Source: Thermoplasmata archaeon (GTDB lineage: Archaea; Thermoplasmatota; Thermoplasmata; Thermoplasmatales; Thermoplasmataceae). Taken from it: 9,390 nucleotides of DNA. A model generated the notes under the pieces. The model was not told where the DNA came from, made no database searches, and worked only from the letters and a program-made list of their open reading frames with translations. Shown here piece after piece: positions 1 through 6,891 of this stretch (positions within the stretch are counted from its first letter, which is position 1; each line of letters opens with the position of its first letter). A program made the translations under genes and the position numbers. Where the stretch lies: contig JAKBRR010000042.1 of assembly GCA_021845325.1 (NCBI GenBank), forward strand, positions 1 through 9,390, written 5' to 3'.

Positions 1-97
1 TGCCGTGCCTTCCCCATATCTCCGCCTGCGTCACATTACCGGCGAGAGGCTCTATTACTATCTAGAACTTCTCCTCTGCGGAATACTTTGATTTCAT
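1..97 (-). pseudogene. IS3/IS911-like transposase, N-terminal fragment with an amber codon
   Basis: Read on the minus strand from an ATG at 97, the first residues are MKSKYSAEEKF, then TAG (62-64), then IVIEPLAGNVTQAEIWGRHG to the window edge. The pattern (Y-S-x-E-E-K-F-x-I-V, then a TQAEI helix and a G-R-H-G turn) resembles the N-terminal helix-turn-helix of IS3/IS911-type OrfA proteins (HTH_Tnp_1), which bind the element's ends. A GGAGG ribosome binding site (minus strand, 105-109) lies 7 bases before the ATG, so the start is well supported. The amber codon sits where the family usually has a charged or polar residue, so the gene is probably dead. The rest lies outside the window. Family assignment is from a short N-terminus only. 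Confidence 0.55.
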
Positions 98-293
98 GAA
101 GATGCCTCCGTGATCTGGAAAACCGCTTTTCGCATGCTCTTCATGTATCTGTTCTTACTTACAAGATTAACTTCATGGTGTTCTAGCTATGTGATGGTTC
201 GGATCATGTATGATTATTCATAAAGCGTGATCCTCCATATAAATAAAATTAAATCACTGATTACTTCCTGCCTTTGTTCTGATTAATATAGTA
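98..293. other. Intergenic DNA between the IS3-like fragment and the glycosyltransferase
   Basis: This stretch should contain the outer end of the IS3-like element, because it lies just upstream of that start on the minus strand. I could not fix the terminal inverted repeat or a target duplication. The half next to 294 is AT-rich. I see no convincing open frame, tRNA or other RNA gene. Confidence 0.4.
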
Positions 294-306
294 AAGCTTA
301 AAAATG
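294..306 (+). promoter_or_regulatory. TATA-like box of the glycosyltransferase gene
   Basis: The AT-rich run CTTAAAAAT (297-305) is centred about 25 bases upstream of the GTG at 326. That spacing is typical of an archaeal TATA box when the transcript starts at or next to the start codon. No Shine-Dalgarno sequence precedes the GTG, which fits leaderless translation. The box is a loose match, so the call is moderate. Confidence 0.4.
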
Positions 307-325
307 TATTAGAATATCAATTTTA

Positions 326-1315
326 GTGAATGAATTGAAAAAGATAGAAAAAATTGGCTTATATGACGAAGTAGACAAGTCATTTAAATATTTATCGTTT
401 AGTCTAGTTGATTATCGAAATAATTATTTTACCAGCAATAGTCTTAACAAGATAGAAGAGTTTTATGAGGGTTTTGAAAATCGTGAGGAACTGATAAAAT
501 GGATGATGGAGCGACCTAAAGGTTTTCCGATAATTCACAGCATAGAGGGCGATTCTGAAATAATAATAGTGATCCCAACTGCTGATTTTAACGGAAAATT
601 TGCAAAGGAATGCAGAGAAAAAATATTTAAAGGCGTGAAGATTATTTTTATTGAAAGTGGATCAAATAAAGATTTTTATTTTAATTTTGCTCATTATGTT
701 AACACTGGTATTAGCAGAGCAATGCAATATAACCCAAAATGGATTATTTTTTCTGGAGATGACATGTATAAGATAGACGACATAACCAAGTTAAACAGAC
801 AATTGTCTACATTTGATGCTGACGTAGTGGATATGGTATACACAAGACCGAGTAGGTATCATTCAATTCCCGTTTGTTTAGGCAAAAGTCGAATTCTACG
901 CAATTTAGCATTTTTAATGGTTTTGAGGAGGAAAAAACAATTAGACCTTGAAAGACGGTTTAAAGTTAGTTTTTTTTCTTATCCTAGATGTAGATTGAAT
1001 AAATTCTTCTTTAATTGTTATTTTAAATATACTGCAATAGCTACTTTTGCGATATTTAGTAGAAAATTAATACTTAGTTTAGATAAAAAGCCATATGATG
1101 AAACATATATAAATGCTGCAGAGGATATAGATTTAGACCTTAGATTAAATTCGAAGATTATAAAAACTGTTGAGATAGATTATAAAATAGGTGATTATAT
1201 CGGTTCGACTTTAGGTAATAATAATAATAGAAGAATGAGGGAAATTTCAGGGTACACTCTTTTAAATTACAAAATAGAACGAGGTATAATTTCATTAAGA
1301 CAAACAATTAGTTGA
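326..1315 (+). CDS. Glycosyltransferase, family 2-like (GT-A fold)
   Basis: A 329-residue protein with no signal peptide. The GT-A part begins near residue 77 with a hydrophobic strand and turn (EIIIVIPTADFNG, 78-90) where family 2 enzymes have VSVIIPTYN. Then come IIFIESGSNKD (106-116), an N-x-G-x-x-x-A helix (126-132), and a W-I-I-F-S-G-D-D-M strand (139-147) whose DD(M) is the metal and nucleotide-sugar site. AAEDIDLDLRL (264-274) matches the acidic catalytic-base region. The first 75 residues precede the usual domain and are unassigned. It most likely transfers a sugar from a nucleotide donor to a glycan at the inner membrane face; donor and acceptor cannot be read from sequence. The gene starts with GTG, has no ribosome binding site, ends in TGA and stands alone, facing the perosamine operon across IS debris. 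Confidence 0.8.
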   Translation: MNELKKIEKIGLYDEVDKSFKYLSFSLVDYRNNYFTSNSLNKIEEFYEGFENREELIKWMMERPKGFPIIHSIEGDSEIIIVIPTADFNGKFAKECREKIFKGVKIIFIESGSNKDFYFNFAHYVNTGISRAMQYNPKWIIFSGDDMYKIDDITKLNRQLSTFDADVVDMVYTRPSRYHSIPVCLGKSRILRNLAFLMVLRRKKQLDLERRFKVSFFSYPRCRLNKFFFNCYFKYTAIATFAIFSRKLILSLDKKPYDETYINAAEDIDLDLRLNSKIIKTVEIDYKIGDYIGSTLGNNNNRRMREISGYTLLNYKIERGIISLRQTIS

Positions 1316-1433
1316 CATTTAATCTTTATAACAAATTTGCTTCTAATGGTTAAACTTGGAGAAAATAAATTTCAATAGTTTAGTCCCTATTAATTATACA
1401 AACTACACTACAGAAAGGTATAGTGTCCTGAAT

Positions 1434-1920
1434 TCACATGGTTCTACCACCACGATGACTATCTGAAGCTTCGAGGATATCCTTCGCTTCTTTTCTCCCT
1501 CAAGTTCCAGTAACATTCACTTCGGGGAATACTTCTTAATTAGTCCCAATGAGTCCATATGACTCAACAGTGCATTTTCTTATGATCAGTGAAAGGAAGA
1601 AAACAAATATGATACTACGAATGGTGGATGTGTTCCTGAGATGGACTATGTCCAGATCAGTTTTCAATGTTATGCAAGACTTCTCTACGGATCACGATCC
1701 CTGTATATGGACATGCATTCCGGTGGAGTGTAATCACCATTGTACACAAGGATGAATTCGTCCAATTTATTTTCAGGAGCAGTTATAGCATTGTTGCCTG
1801 CCTTTGTTGTTATCCTATTGAGGATTTCTTCTATGAAAAGGTTTTCCTGTCCTTTCTTTGATCTTATTCTTCCTTATTTAGAATGTCCTATAGTCAATAA
1901 TTTGTTAGACAATAGATCTT
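1434..1920 (-). pseudogene. IS4/IS1634-type transposase, C-terminal fragment, frameshifted
   Basis: On the minus strand, roughly 1875-1690 reads KKGQENLFIEEILNRI, then KAGNNAITAPENK, then DEFILVYNGDYTPPECMSIYRDRDP. After a one-base slip near 1690 it continues as VEKSCITLKTDLDIVHLR. Joined, this gives YRDRDPVEKSCITLK, an exact Y-(2)-R-(3)-E-(6)-K signature, the C-terminal motif around the catalytic Glu of IS4-superfamily DDE transposases. The IFVFFLSLIIRK helix and a tail with KDILEAS fit the C-terminus of IS1634-type proteins. Damage includes the frameshift near 1690, TAA at 1536-1538, TGA at 1500-1502, and another frame break near 1874. The upstream catalytic region is missing: recognisable homology fades around 1900-1935, where the left end of IS110-A is expected, so insertion may have cut it. 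The copy cannot be functional. Confidence 0.75.
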
Positions 1921-1934
1921 GTATATTATTTTAA

Positions 1935-2120
1935 ACAGAGATGAGATCATGTTTGGTCAGGGATACGCGATCTTGATCTTTAGGATAAATCCTCGTTGCT
2001 CAGCATGCGTCTCCCTTCTTTGATTCTTTACCTGTATGAGATGTTGCAGTATAATCTACGGATAAAAGACAAGTCTGTGGTGAATGGAAGATGTTGGGAG
2101 AAAAACTAACTGGTGATGAA
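1935..2120 (+). ncRNA. Putative bridge RNA region of IS110-A
   Basis: IS110-family elements carry a non-coding end that is transcribed into a bridge RNA guiding target and donor choice. The 5' non-coding region here holds a clear structure. GGGATACGC (1960-1968) pairs with GCGTCTCCC (2007-2015), 8 of 9 positions. Inside is an internal loop with exactly 13 bases on each side (1969-1981 and 1994-2006), closed by the hairpin AGGA-TAAA-TCCT (1982-1993). CT stands 3 bases after the basal stem on the 5' side and AG 3 bases before it on the 3' side. A weaker second stem, TCTTTA (2025-2030) with TAAAAGA (2063-2069, one bulge), encloses 32 bases and may be the other guide loop. The outer limits given are approximate. 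Confidence 0.5.
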
Positions 2121-3273
2121 ATGAAAGTATATTTAGGAATAGACATAGCCAAGGGTAAGTTTGATTATTGTTCAATGGCTGATACCATCAATATTTTATG
2201 CAGAGGAAGCAATAAGGAAAACATCAATGAAAGATTCAGGGAACTATCTGATCTCATCAGGACACTCAGATCTAACAGTACACTGATGAAGATTGGCATG
2301 GAATCAACATGAATATGCCACATTCCCTTATACAACCAATTGATCACAGATGGATTACTTGTAAGAATTCTCAACGGTCTTGAGGTTAGAGGCATGAGGA
2401 AATCAAGAGTAAGGAAGACAACCAATGATACAATAGATGCAGAATCAATTGCAAGATACTTCATGATAAGGTAAGAAATCCTTTCACTTACCGGAGAATT
2501 TCATGAATTTAAGGGATTTCATAACATCATACACTATTGTTACAGACAGGAAAAGGACAACAAAGAACAACCTCATAAGGGCACTAGACATGATATTTCC
2601 AGAAATAACGAATGCAATTGATATGAATGAGGATACTGCTGGCATGTTAAATAAATATGTAACAGCTGAAGATTTCATTTCAGCTGATCCAGGGGAGATT
2701 GAAAAATGTGTTTTCAAGAGAAGATACAAAAAAATCATGAAGATTCCACACAACTCATCTTCAGACATGAATATGGAAAGATCAGTGAGAATTGAAATAT
2801 CCTCACTGATCAGGATATTGAAGATATTGATGGAAGAAAAGAATAACATCGAGAAAGAGACGAAATCCGATCTGGTAATTGAGAATCATGTCATAACGAG
2901 CATTCCTGGAATTGGGCCAGTAACAGGATCTGTAATTCCTGGAGAGATATGCGACATCAATCGCTTTGAGAATGCAGAGAAACTTGTTGCATTCGCAGGC
3001 ATAGATCCTGTAATAAAAGAGAGTGGAAGACTGAGATCTGATAAGGCAATATCAAAGAGAGGAGATTCATCACTGAGATCAGCAATACACCAGAGCACAC
3101 TTGCAGCTGTCAGAGGAAATCCGGTCATATCAGAATTCTATCATCGCAAGGTAGATGGTGGAATTCCAAAGAAGAAGGCACTTATTGCAGCATCAAGGAA
3201 ACACTGCCACATCATATGGACAGTATGACATAATAAGAAACTATTTGAAATGTCAGAAAGATTTGGGAAGTAG
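2121..3273 (+). pseudogene. IS110-family transposase (IS110-A), broken by two nonsense codons and a frameshift
   Basis: The repaired product would be about 383 residues, normal for the family. The N-terminal RuvC-like DEDD domain is present: Asp8 in YLGIDIAK, Glu61 in GMEST, Asp103 and Asp106 in TNDTIDAESIARY. After a helical middle, the C-terminal serine domain has the SIPGIGPVTG motif, AFAGIDP and KRGDSSLRSA, whose serine is the likely nucleophile. Damage: TGA at 2310-2312, where the family has Gly (MESTG); an extra base near 2472 that moves the frame from MIR to KKSFHLPENF; and TGA at 3226-3228, probably in place of Trp, before the tail HNKKLFEMSERFGK and TAG at 3271. The ATG at 2121 is chosen because it directly starts the first catalytic motif and follows GGTGAT; an in-frame ATG at 2091 is an alternative. 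Confidence 0.88.
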
Positions 3274-3340
3274 GAATAAAATGGAGAATGGGAAAACTTG
3301 AAACAGCAAAGGACCAGTGGTAGCTATGAAACTTTACGCA

Positions 3341-4465
3341 TTAAATTTCTGATAAAAAAATTTCTCCTGACATCCTCCCGATCTTCTGCAATCTTAATAA
3401 CTTTATTGTCTGTGATATGTCTTCTGGCTGATACTGCTTCTTTGCCCTGCTGGACATGGAAGCGATCTTTCTCTCTGTAAGTTCATCCATGGAATCCATG
3501 AATTCAACATTTCTTGACAACATGGTGTATACTGTTTCAGCAAGTATGCGTGCAACTGCAATGATTGCCATCTTCATTCCTGTCCTCCTTACAATATGCA
3601 TGTACTTCTGCCTCATTCTTCTTGAAAATTTTATCACAGAATGAACAGCTGTCACAAGTATGAATCTGAGCATAGAAGGGCCATGCTTTGATATGTGCCC
3701 TCTTATGTCTCTTGATCCTGATTGATCCTGTCTTGGTGTTAAGCCTGAATATGATGCAAGCTTCTCCTTTGAACTGAATCTTCTTATGTCATCTATCTCA
3801 GATACTATTGCAACTGCAGAATAGACATTTATTCCTGGAACTGTCATGAGCAACCTTACATCATCTCTAACATTGCCATGCCTGGCCATCTGGTCCTCTA
3901 TTTCAATGGCATCTCTCCTGAGATGGATCACAGTGGACAGCATGCGATTCAGCACTGTTCTTTCTGATGCACTTAACTTTGTGGATTGCCTTTCAATCTC
4001 CATAAGACCTGATCTTCCAAATATGTCTTTCTGTCTCAACGTAATTCCATGTGATGACAGGAGTGCATGTATCCTGTTCTTTATCCTAGTGATATCCTCG
4101 CCGATGGATCTCCTGTACCTTACAAGTGATCTCAGATCATCAGATTCCCTTGATGGTAAATGAACTTCTGGAAGTTCATTCAATCTCAATAGTTTTGCAA
4201 GCTTGTATAAATCTTGCCGATCATTCTTCTTCGAAGTGTTGAATATGATGCAAGTTTCACCGGATCAGCAGGATGTACAGAGAATCACATTTCCCTCAGC
4301 CTTCCTGCAATGTATTTTCCAGTTGTTGATACTTCCATGCCGATTTCAAGATTTACTGAAAGATATCTTTCCCCGAGTACTGTCCATGAATCGTCTGTAT
4401 TTGCAATTTCGTACTGTTCAACTATGCATCTATCTTCATTCTTTTTCCGTAATGAATACATCCAT
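3341..4465 (-). pseudogene. IS110-family transposase (IS110-B), broken by a nonsense codon and frameshifts
   Basis: Minus strand. The N-terminal piece (4461-4288) reads MYSLRKKNEDRCIVEQYEI, then GMEVSTTGKYIAGRLREM, where E in GMEVST is the catalytic Glu. TGA at 4285-4287 replaces a probable Gly, followed by FSVHPADPVKLA. A one-base deletion near 4250 then moves to the frame IIFNTSKKNDRQDLYKLAKLL, which supplies the last two Asp, and this runs without a stop to TAA at 3341. The C-terminal half has LLMTVPGINVYSA, LASYSGLTPRQDQSG and KHGPSMLRFIL, the last with the likely nucleophile serine. The first catalytic Asp is probably the one in MDVF at 4465, now in another frame, so a further indel lies near 4440-4460. 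Total length would be about 373 residues. It differs from IS110-A throughout and is not a duplicate of it. Confidence 0.87.
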
Positions 4466-4499
4466 TCTAATCAGTATTCTGAACACTTCTAACGTGGTT

Positions 4500-4640
4500 G
4501 GTACGAGTCTAAGGTCGGAGATATTTCGACAGCCATCTATTCACTCTTCTTTCAGGGTATTATGTCGAATCGAAGGGCAGTCAATCTGTTTAGCGACCTC
4601 ATGGGTCAAGTTTCAGGACGACTGCCTCTCCAACTCAGAC
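4500..4640 (-). ncRNA. Putative bridge RNA region of IS110-B with two guide-loop candidates
   Basis: On the minus strand, upstream of the IS110-B start. Loop 1: GGCAGTC (4626-4620) pairs perfectly with GACTGCC (4582-4576). After one mismatch it extends by GAG (4630-4628) with TTC (4574-4572), including a G-U pair. The internal loop has exactly 12 bases per side (4619-4608 and 4594-4583) around the hairpin GACC-CATGA-GGTC (4607-4595). CT lies 3 bases from the basal stem on the 5' side, and AG 3 bases from it on the 3' side. Loop 2 follows after two bases: TTCGACA (4569-4563) pairs perfectly with TGTCGAA (4531-4525) around a 31-base loop. In that loop a CT follows 7 bases after the stem and an AG precedes 5 bases before it. 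Which loop reads target and which reads donor is not decided. Confidence 0.55.
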
Positions 4641-4704
4641 GGTGGCACATTCTTGTCAACGTGGTCAAAAGAACTTTTTTCATGACCTCTTATTATAGGA
4701 TTCA

Positions 4705-5090
4705 TCATGTGTTGATTTCTGAGATGGTTATGTCGGCGATCCTTGATATTGTGGATTTGCTGTATTTATTATGGAATATTTCCTCAAGTATTTCTGCCAT
4801 CTTCCTTGTTGATATTCCCTTTGAATACATGGATACAACAAGATCATCAATACCAACATTTCTCTGATATTTCTCAAATAGAGCTGTCTGGAATTCATTA
4901 TTTCTATCCCTTGAATTCTCAGATCATTGATCTTTCCGTATCTTGTTCCAAGATCTCTTTCATAATATCCATTCCTCGATCCGTTATTCTCTTCAAGGTA
5001 TGCCTGTATCTCTCCCTTCATGAGAGATTCCATGAACTCCTTCACTGTCTTCCTTACAATTTCCGATATCTTTTTATCAAACTCTTCCAT
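4705..5090 (-). pseudogene. IS256-family (mutator) transposase, N-terminal fragment
   Basis: Starts at ATG 5090: MEEFDKKISEIVRKTVKEF, then LMKGEIQAYLEENNGSRNG, YYERDLGTRYGKINDLRI. This is the typical N-terminal region of IS256 transposases (E-x-x-A-x-L-E-x-x-x-G-x-R-N-G-Y-Y-x-R), which leads into the catalytic DDE domain. A one-base deletion near 4912 shifts the frame; the family sequence resumes as RDRNNEFQTALFEKYQR, NVGIDDLVVSMYSKGISTR, KMAEILEEIFHNKYSKSTIS and ends at SEINT with two TGA codons (4705-4707, 4702-4704). About 128 of the usual 400 or so residues remain and all three catalytic acids are missing, so it is inactive. The break coincides with the expected outer end of IS110-B. Confidence 0.85.
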
Positions 5091-5097
5091 TATTAAT

Positions 5098-5125
5098 TGC
5101 CTCCTGTGGTTGTTCTAGGGAGGCA
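5098..5125 (-). promoter_or_regulatory. Hairpin that hides the ribosome binding site of the IS256 transposase
   Basis: TGCCTCC (5098-5104 on the plus strand) and GGAGGCA (5119-5125) form a perfect 7-bp inverted repeat with a 14-base loop. On the minus strand the 3' arm, GGAGGCA, contains the Shine-Dalgarno GGAGG of the transposase, 9 bases before its ATG. In an RNA started outside the element the whole hairpin forms and would block translation. A start inside the loop would free the site. This logic is known from other IS elements; its use here is inference. Confidence 0.6.
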
Positions 5126-5354
5126 TCCTTTTATGTTTCATGAAATTTATCACATGGTCTTGTCATATACCAAGCGATATTACGAAAACTCCAGGATACT
5201 GTTTCTCAACATGATAGATGGAAAATACACCGTGTGGAATGTTCTCCTCATATTGCCAAGAGTAAAGATTTACAGTATTAAGAAGGGAAAAAATAGAATT
5301 AAGGTTTAAACCAACAAAGAGATATAGGAGTTCAAAGAAGATAAAGAGAATTTA
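5126..5354. other. Intergenic DNA between the IS256 fragment and the flippase gene
   Basis: The outer end of the IS256 element should lie here, but I could not identify its inverted repeat. Short open stretches exist on both strands. On the minus strand, about 5293-5165 reads NTVNLYSWQYEENIPHG, then VFSIYHVEKQYPGVFVISLG, with coding-like composition but no family I recognise. On the plus strand, 5097-5309 is also open. Neither has a supported start, so no gene is called. Confidence 0.35.
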
Positions 5355-5370
5355 TCTTATTAAAATAAGA
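5355..5370 (-). terminator. Possible terminator hairpin after the flippase gene
   Basis: TCTTAT (5355-5360) and ATAAGA (5365-5370) form a 6-bp stem with a TAAA loop, 11 bases beyond the stop codon of the flippase gene. On the minus strand it is followed by a T/C-rich stretch (TTCTCTTTATCTTCTTTG). Archaeal termination depends mainly on T-rich RNA, so the T-rich run may matter more than the stem. Confidence 0.35.
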
Positions 5371-5381
5371 GATGTCGAAAA

Positions 5382-6884
5382 TTATTTGAGAGCAAGCCTA
5401 ACAAATACTTTTAGTATTTTCTTAAATACAGGATTAGAATCATCTAATAAAGTATTAATTAAAACTCTCACTTGATTTGAGAATGGGTTATTAATTATAG
5501 ATAAAGTAGCGTATATAATGATTCCCATGATAAAGAGAAATATAAGTCCTTCGAAGTCAGAGTTAAGGATTGATTCAAAAAAGAATATAGCGGAGCACAT
5601 TATTAAAGCATTTATCCATATTTTTAGGTATGGTAACTTTGAAACTTTATGACCTAATAATGAATTTAAAACAATAATTCTTGGAATTGTACTAACAGCC
5701 CAAGCAGACACACTTGAAATAACAGCACCATAAATACCAAGTAATGGAATCAGGGTAATGGAAAGAACAAGATTTACTACAAGAGCTGCACTACCTGAAT
5801 ACATATATATCTTTGTTTTCTTTAAACCGAAGAGAATCGAAGAGATTAGCGGCCTAAAGGAAAAAAATGAATAGGAAAATACCATTATTTGAAGTACCAT
5901 GTAATGCTCAGCATATATTCCACCCACTAAGGCATTCAATATTGGAAGCGAAAGAACAGTAATACCCAATGAAACTGGAAGAGCAAGAAAGTAGAACAAT
6001 TGAAGTGAGCCCTCTGTGTATTCTTTCACTCCTATATGATTTTTCATAGAATAAGCCTCTGAAATTTTTGGAAGGAGGAAAAAAGAAAACGGAGATGCAA
6101 TTGCTGTTACGATAGTGGCAATGGTAATAGAGTAGGTATAGATCGCGGATATTGTAAGATTTGTAAATGCTGGAAGAATTACCCTATCCAACGTTCCCAT
6201 TAAAGAAGATGTTATACCACCAATATACGCTGGTATCACATAAATAAAAAATTTTTTGTTAAAACCCTTGTATATAGATTCACTTGATACTTTATTTTTT
6301 AAAACAAATAATATTGTAATAGTGAGTGATAAACCCGCTCCAACCACAAAACCTAATGATATGAGTTCAAGTGGGAATCTTAAAAAAATCATACCGATTG
6401 GTGTACCCATTGAAAGAGTTGAATAGAGAATATTAGAAATAGCTGCCAGTTTAAATGATTGCATTCCCTGAAGTATTGAAATCATAAAACTAAGTCCTAT
6501 AGATTCAGATACAAATCCCCCTAATAAAACTAGAATATTTGTGTACATTTTTGAATGAAAAAAAACTAAAGCAATTTGATAGGAAAAGGATGATATTAGT
6601 GTAAAGCTAATAATCATCATAATTATGGTCAATATAATAAAAAGCTTAGGAATTTTGGGTTTTCCTGTTTTAATTCTAAAATATGATATAAAATGAGTGA
6701 ATCCTGTATCCAAATTTAGGGCAAAAAGTGGAATGAATATGTTGCTAAAACTAAGGAATAATGTTATAGCTCCGACCTCAACTGGTGGAAGATTTCTTGC
6801 CACCACTAGATAAAACACAATGTTGCTTACGGTTTGTACAAAATAAGATGCTGAAACCACTGAAATATTTCCTAACGCAGTCAT
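5382..6884 (-). CDS. wzx: Wzx/RfbX-type polysaccharide flippase
   Basis: A 500-residue, very hydrophobic protein of the polysaccharide-biosynthesis (MOP, Wzx-like) family, which moves lipid-linked oligosaccharides across the cytoplasmic membrane. By eye it has about 14 membrane segments, starting near residues 6-30, 37-60, 81-103 and 113-140, and ending near 420-440 and 445-465. The usual length is 450-500. Family hallmarks are the N-terminal region VSASYFVQTVSNIVFYLVVAR, with GAITLFLS after it, and the mid-protein segment PAYIGGITSSLMGTLDRVILP (219-239), with an Asp typical of the family. It is the third gene of the operon. The gap to the aminotransferase stop is only 7 bases and no strong ribosome binding site is seen, so translation may be coupled. 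The substrate is inferred to be a perosamine-containing glycan from gene order only. Confidence 0.85.
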   Translation of the reverse strand: MTALGNISVVSASYFVQTVSNIVFYLVVARNLPPVEVGAITLFLSFSNIFIPLFALNLDTGFTHFISYFRIKTGKPKIPKLFIILTIIMMIISFTLISSFSYQIALVFFHSKMYTNILVLLGGFVSESIGLSFMISILQGMQSFKLAAISNILYSTLSMGTPIGMIFLRFPLELISLGFVVGAGLSLTITILFVLKNKVSSESIYKGFNKKFFIYVIPAYIGGITSSLMGTLDRVILPAFTNLTISAIYTYSITIATIVTAIASPFSFFLLPKISEAYSMKNHIGVKEYTEGSLQLFYFLALPVSLGITVLSLPILNALVGGIYAEHYMVLQIMVFSYSFFSFRPLISSILFGLKKTKIYMYSGSAALVVNLVLSITLIPLLGIYGAVISSVSAWAVSTIPRIIVLNSLLGHKVSKLPYLKIWINALIMCSAIFFFESILNSDFEGLIFLFIMGIIIYATLSIINNPFSNQVRVLINTLLDDSNPVFKKILKVFVRLALK

Positions 6885-6891
6885 TTACAGC

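Larger units (their letters stand above)
1434..5125. mobile_element. Cluster of four degenerate insertion sequences
   Basis: Four transposase remnants of three types lie end to end with almost no other DNA: IS4/IS1634 (minus), IS110-A (plus), IS110-B (minus) and IS256 (minus). None has an intact reading frame. IS110-A seems to have cut the IS4/IS1634 copy. The IS256 frame stops at 4705, just beyond the leader RNA of IS110-B, so IS110-B probably ends there. Exact element ends and target duplications could not be set by eye; IS110 elements usually have no terminal inverted repeats. Confidence 0.7.

Noticed and set aside
62..64. In-frame TAG in the IS3-like transposase as a possible pyrrolysine codon.
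   Set aside because: Single case in a truncated mobile gene, with no sign of pyrrolysine machinery. The TAG in the IS4/IS1634 fragment belongs to a frameshifted region.
1549..1934. Three short plus-strand open frames (1549-1755, 1667-1861, 1740-1934).
   Set aside because: They lie opposite the minus-strand IS4/IS1634 transposase remnant, which has recognisable family motifs.
2310..4707. TGA repeatedly stands where the transposases should have Gly or Trp (2310, 3226, 4285), hinting at stop-codon recoding.
   Set aside because: The same genes also carry frameshifts, and intact genes here (glycosyltransferase at 1315, aminotransferase at 6892) use TGA as their normal stop. Ordinary decay explains it.
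4203..5309. Plus-strand open frames of 92 to 160 codons across the IS110-B and IS256 region.
   Set aside because: They are antisense to transposase fragments with clear family motifs on the minus strand, or cover the predicted bridge RNA and IS256 leader.
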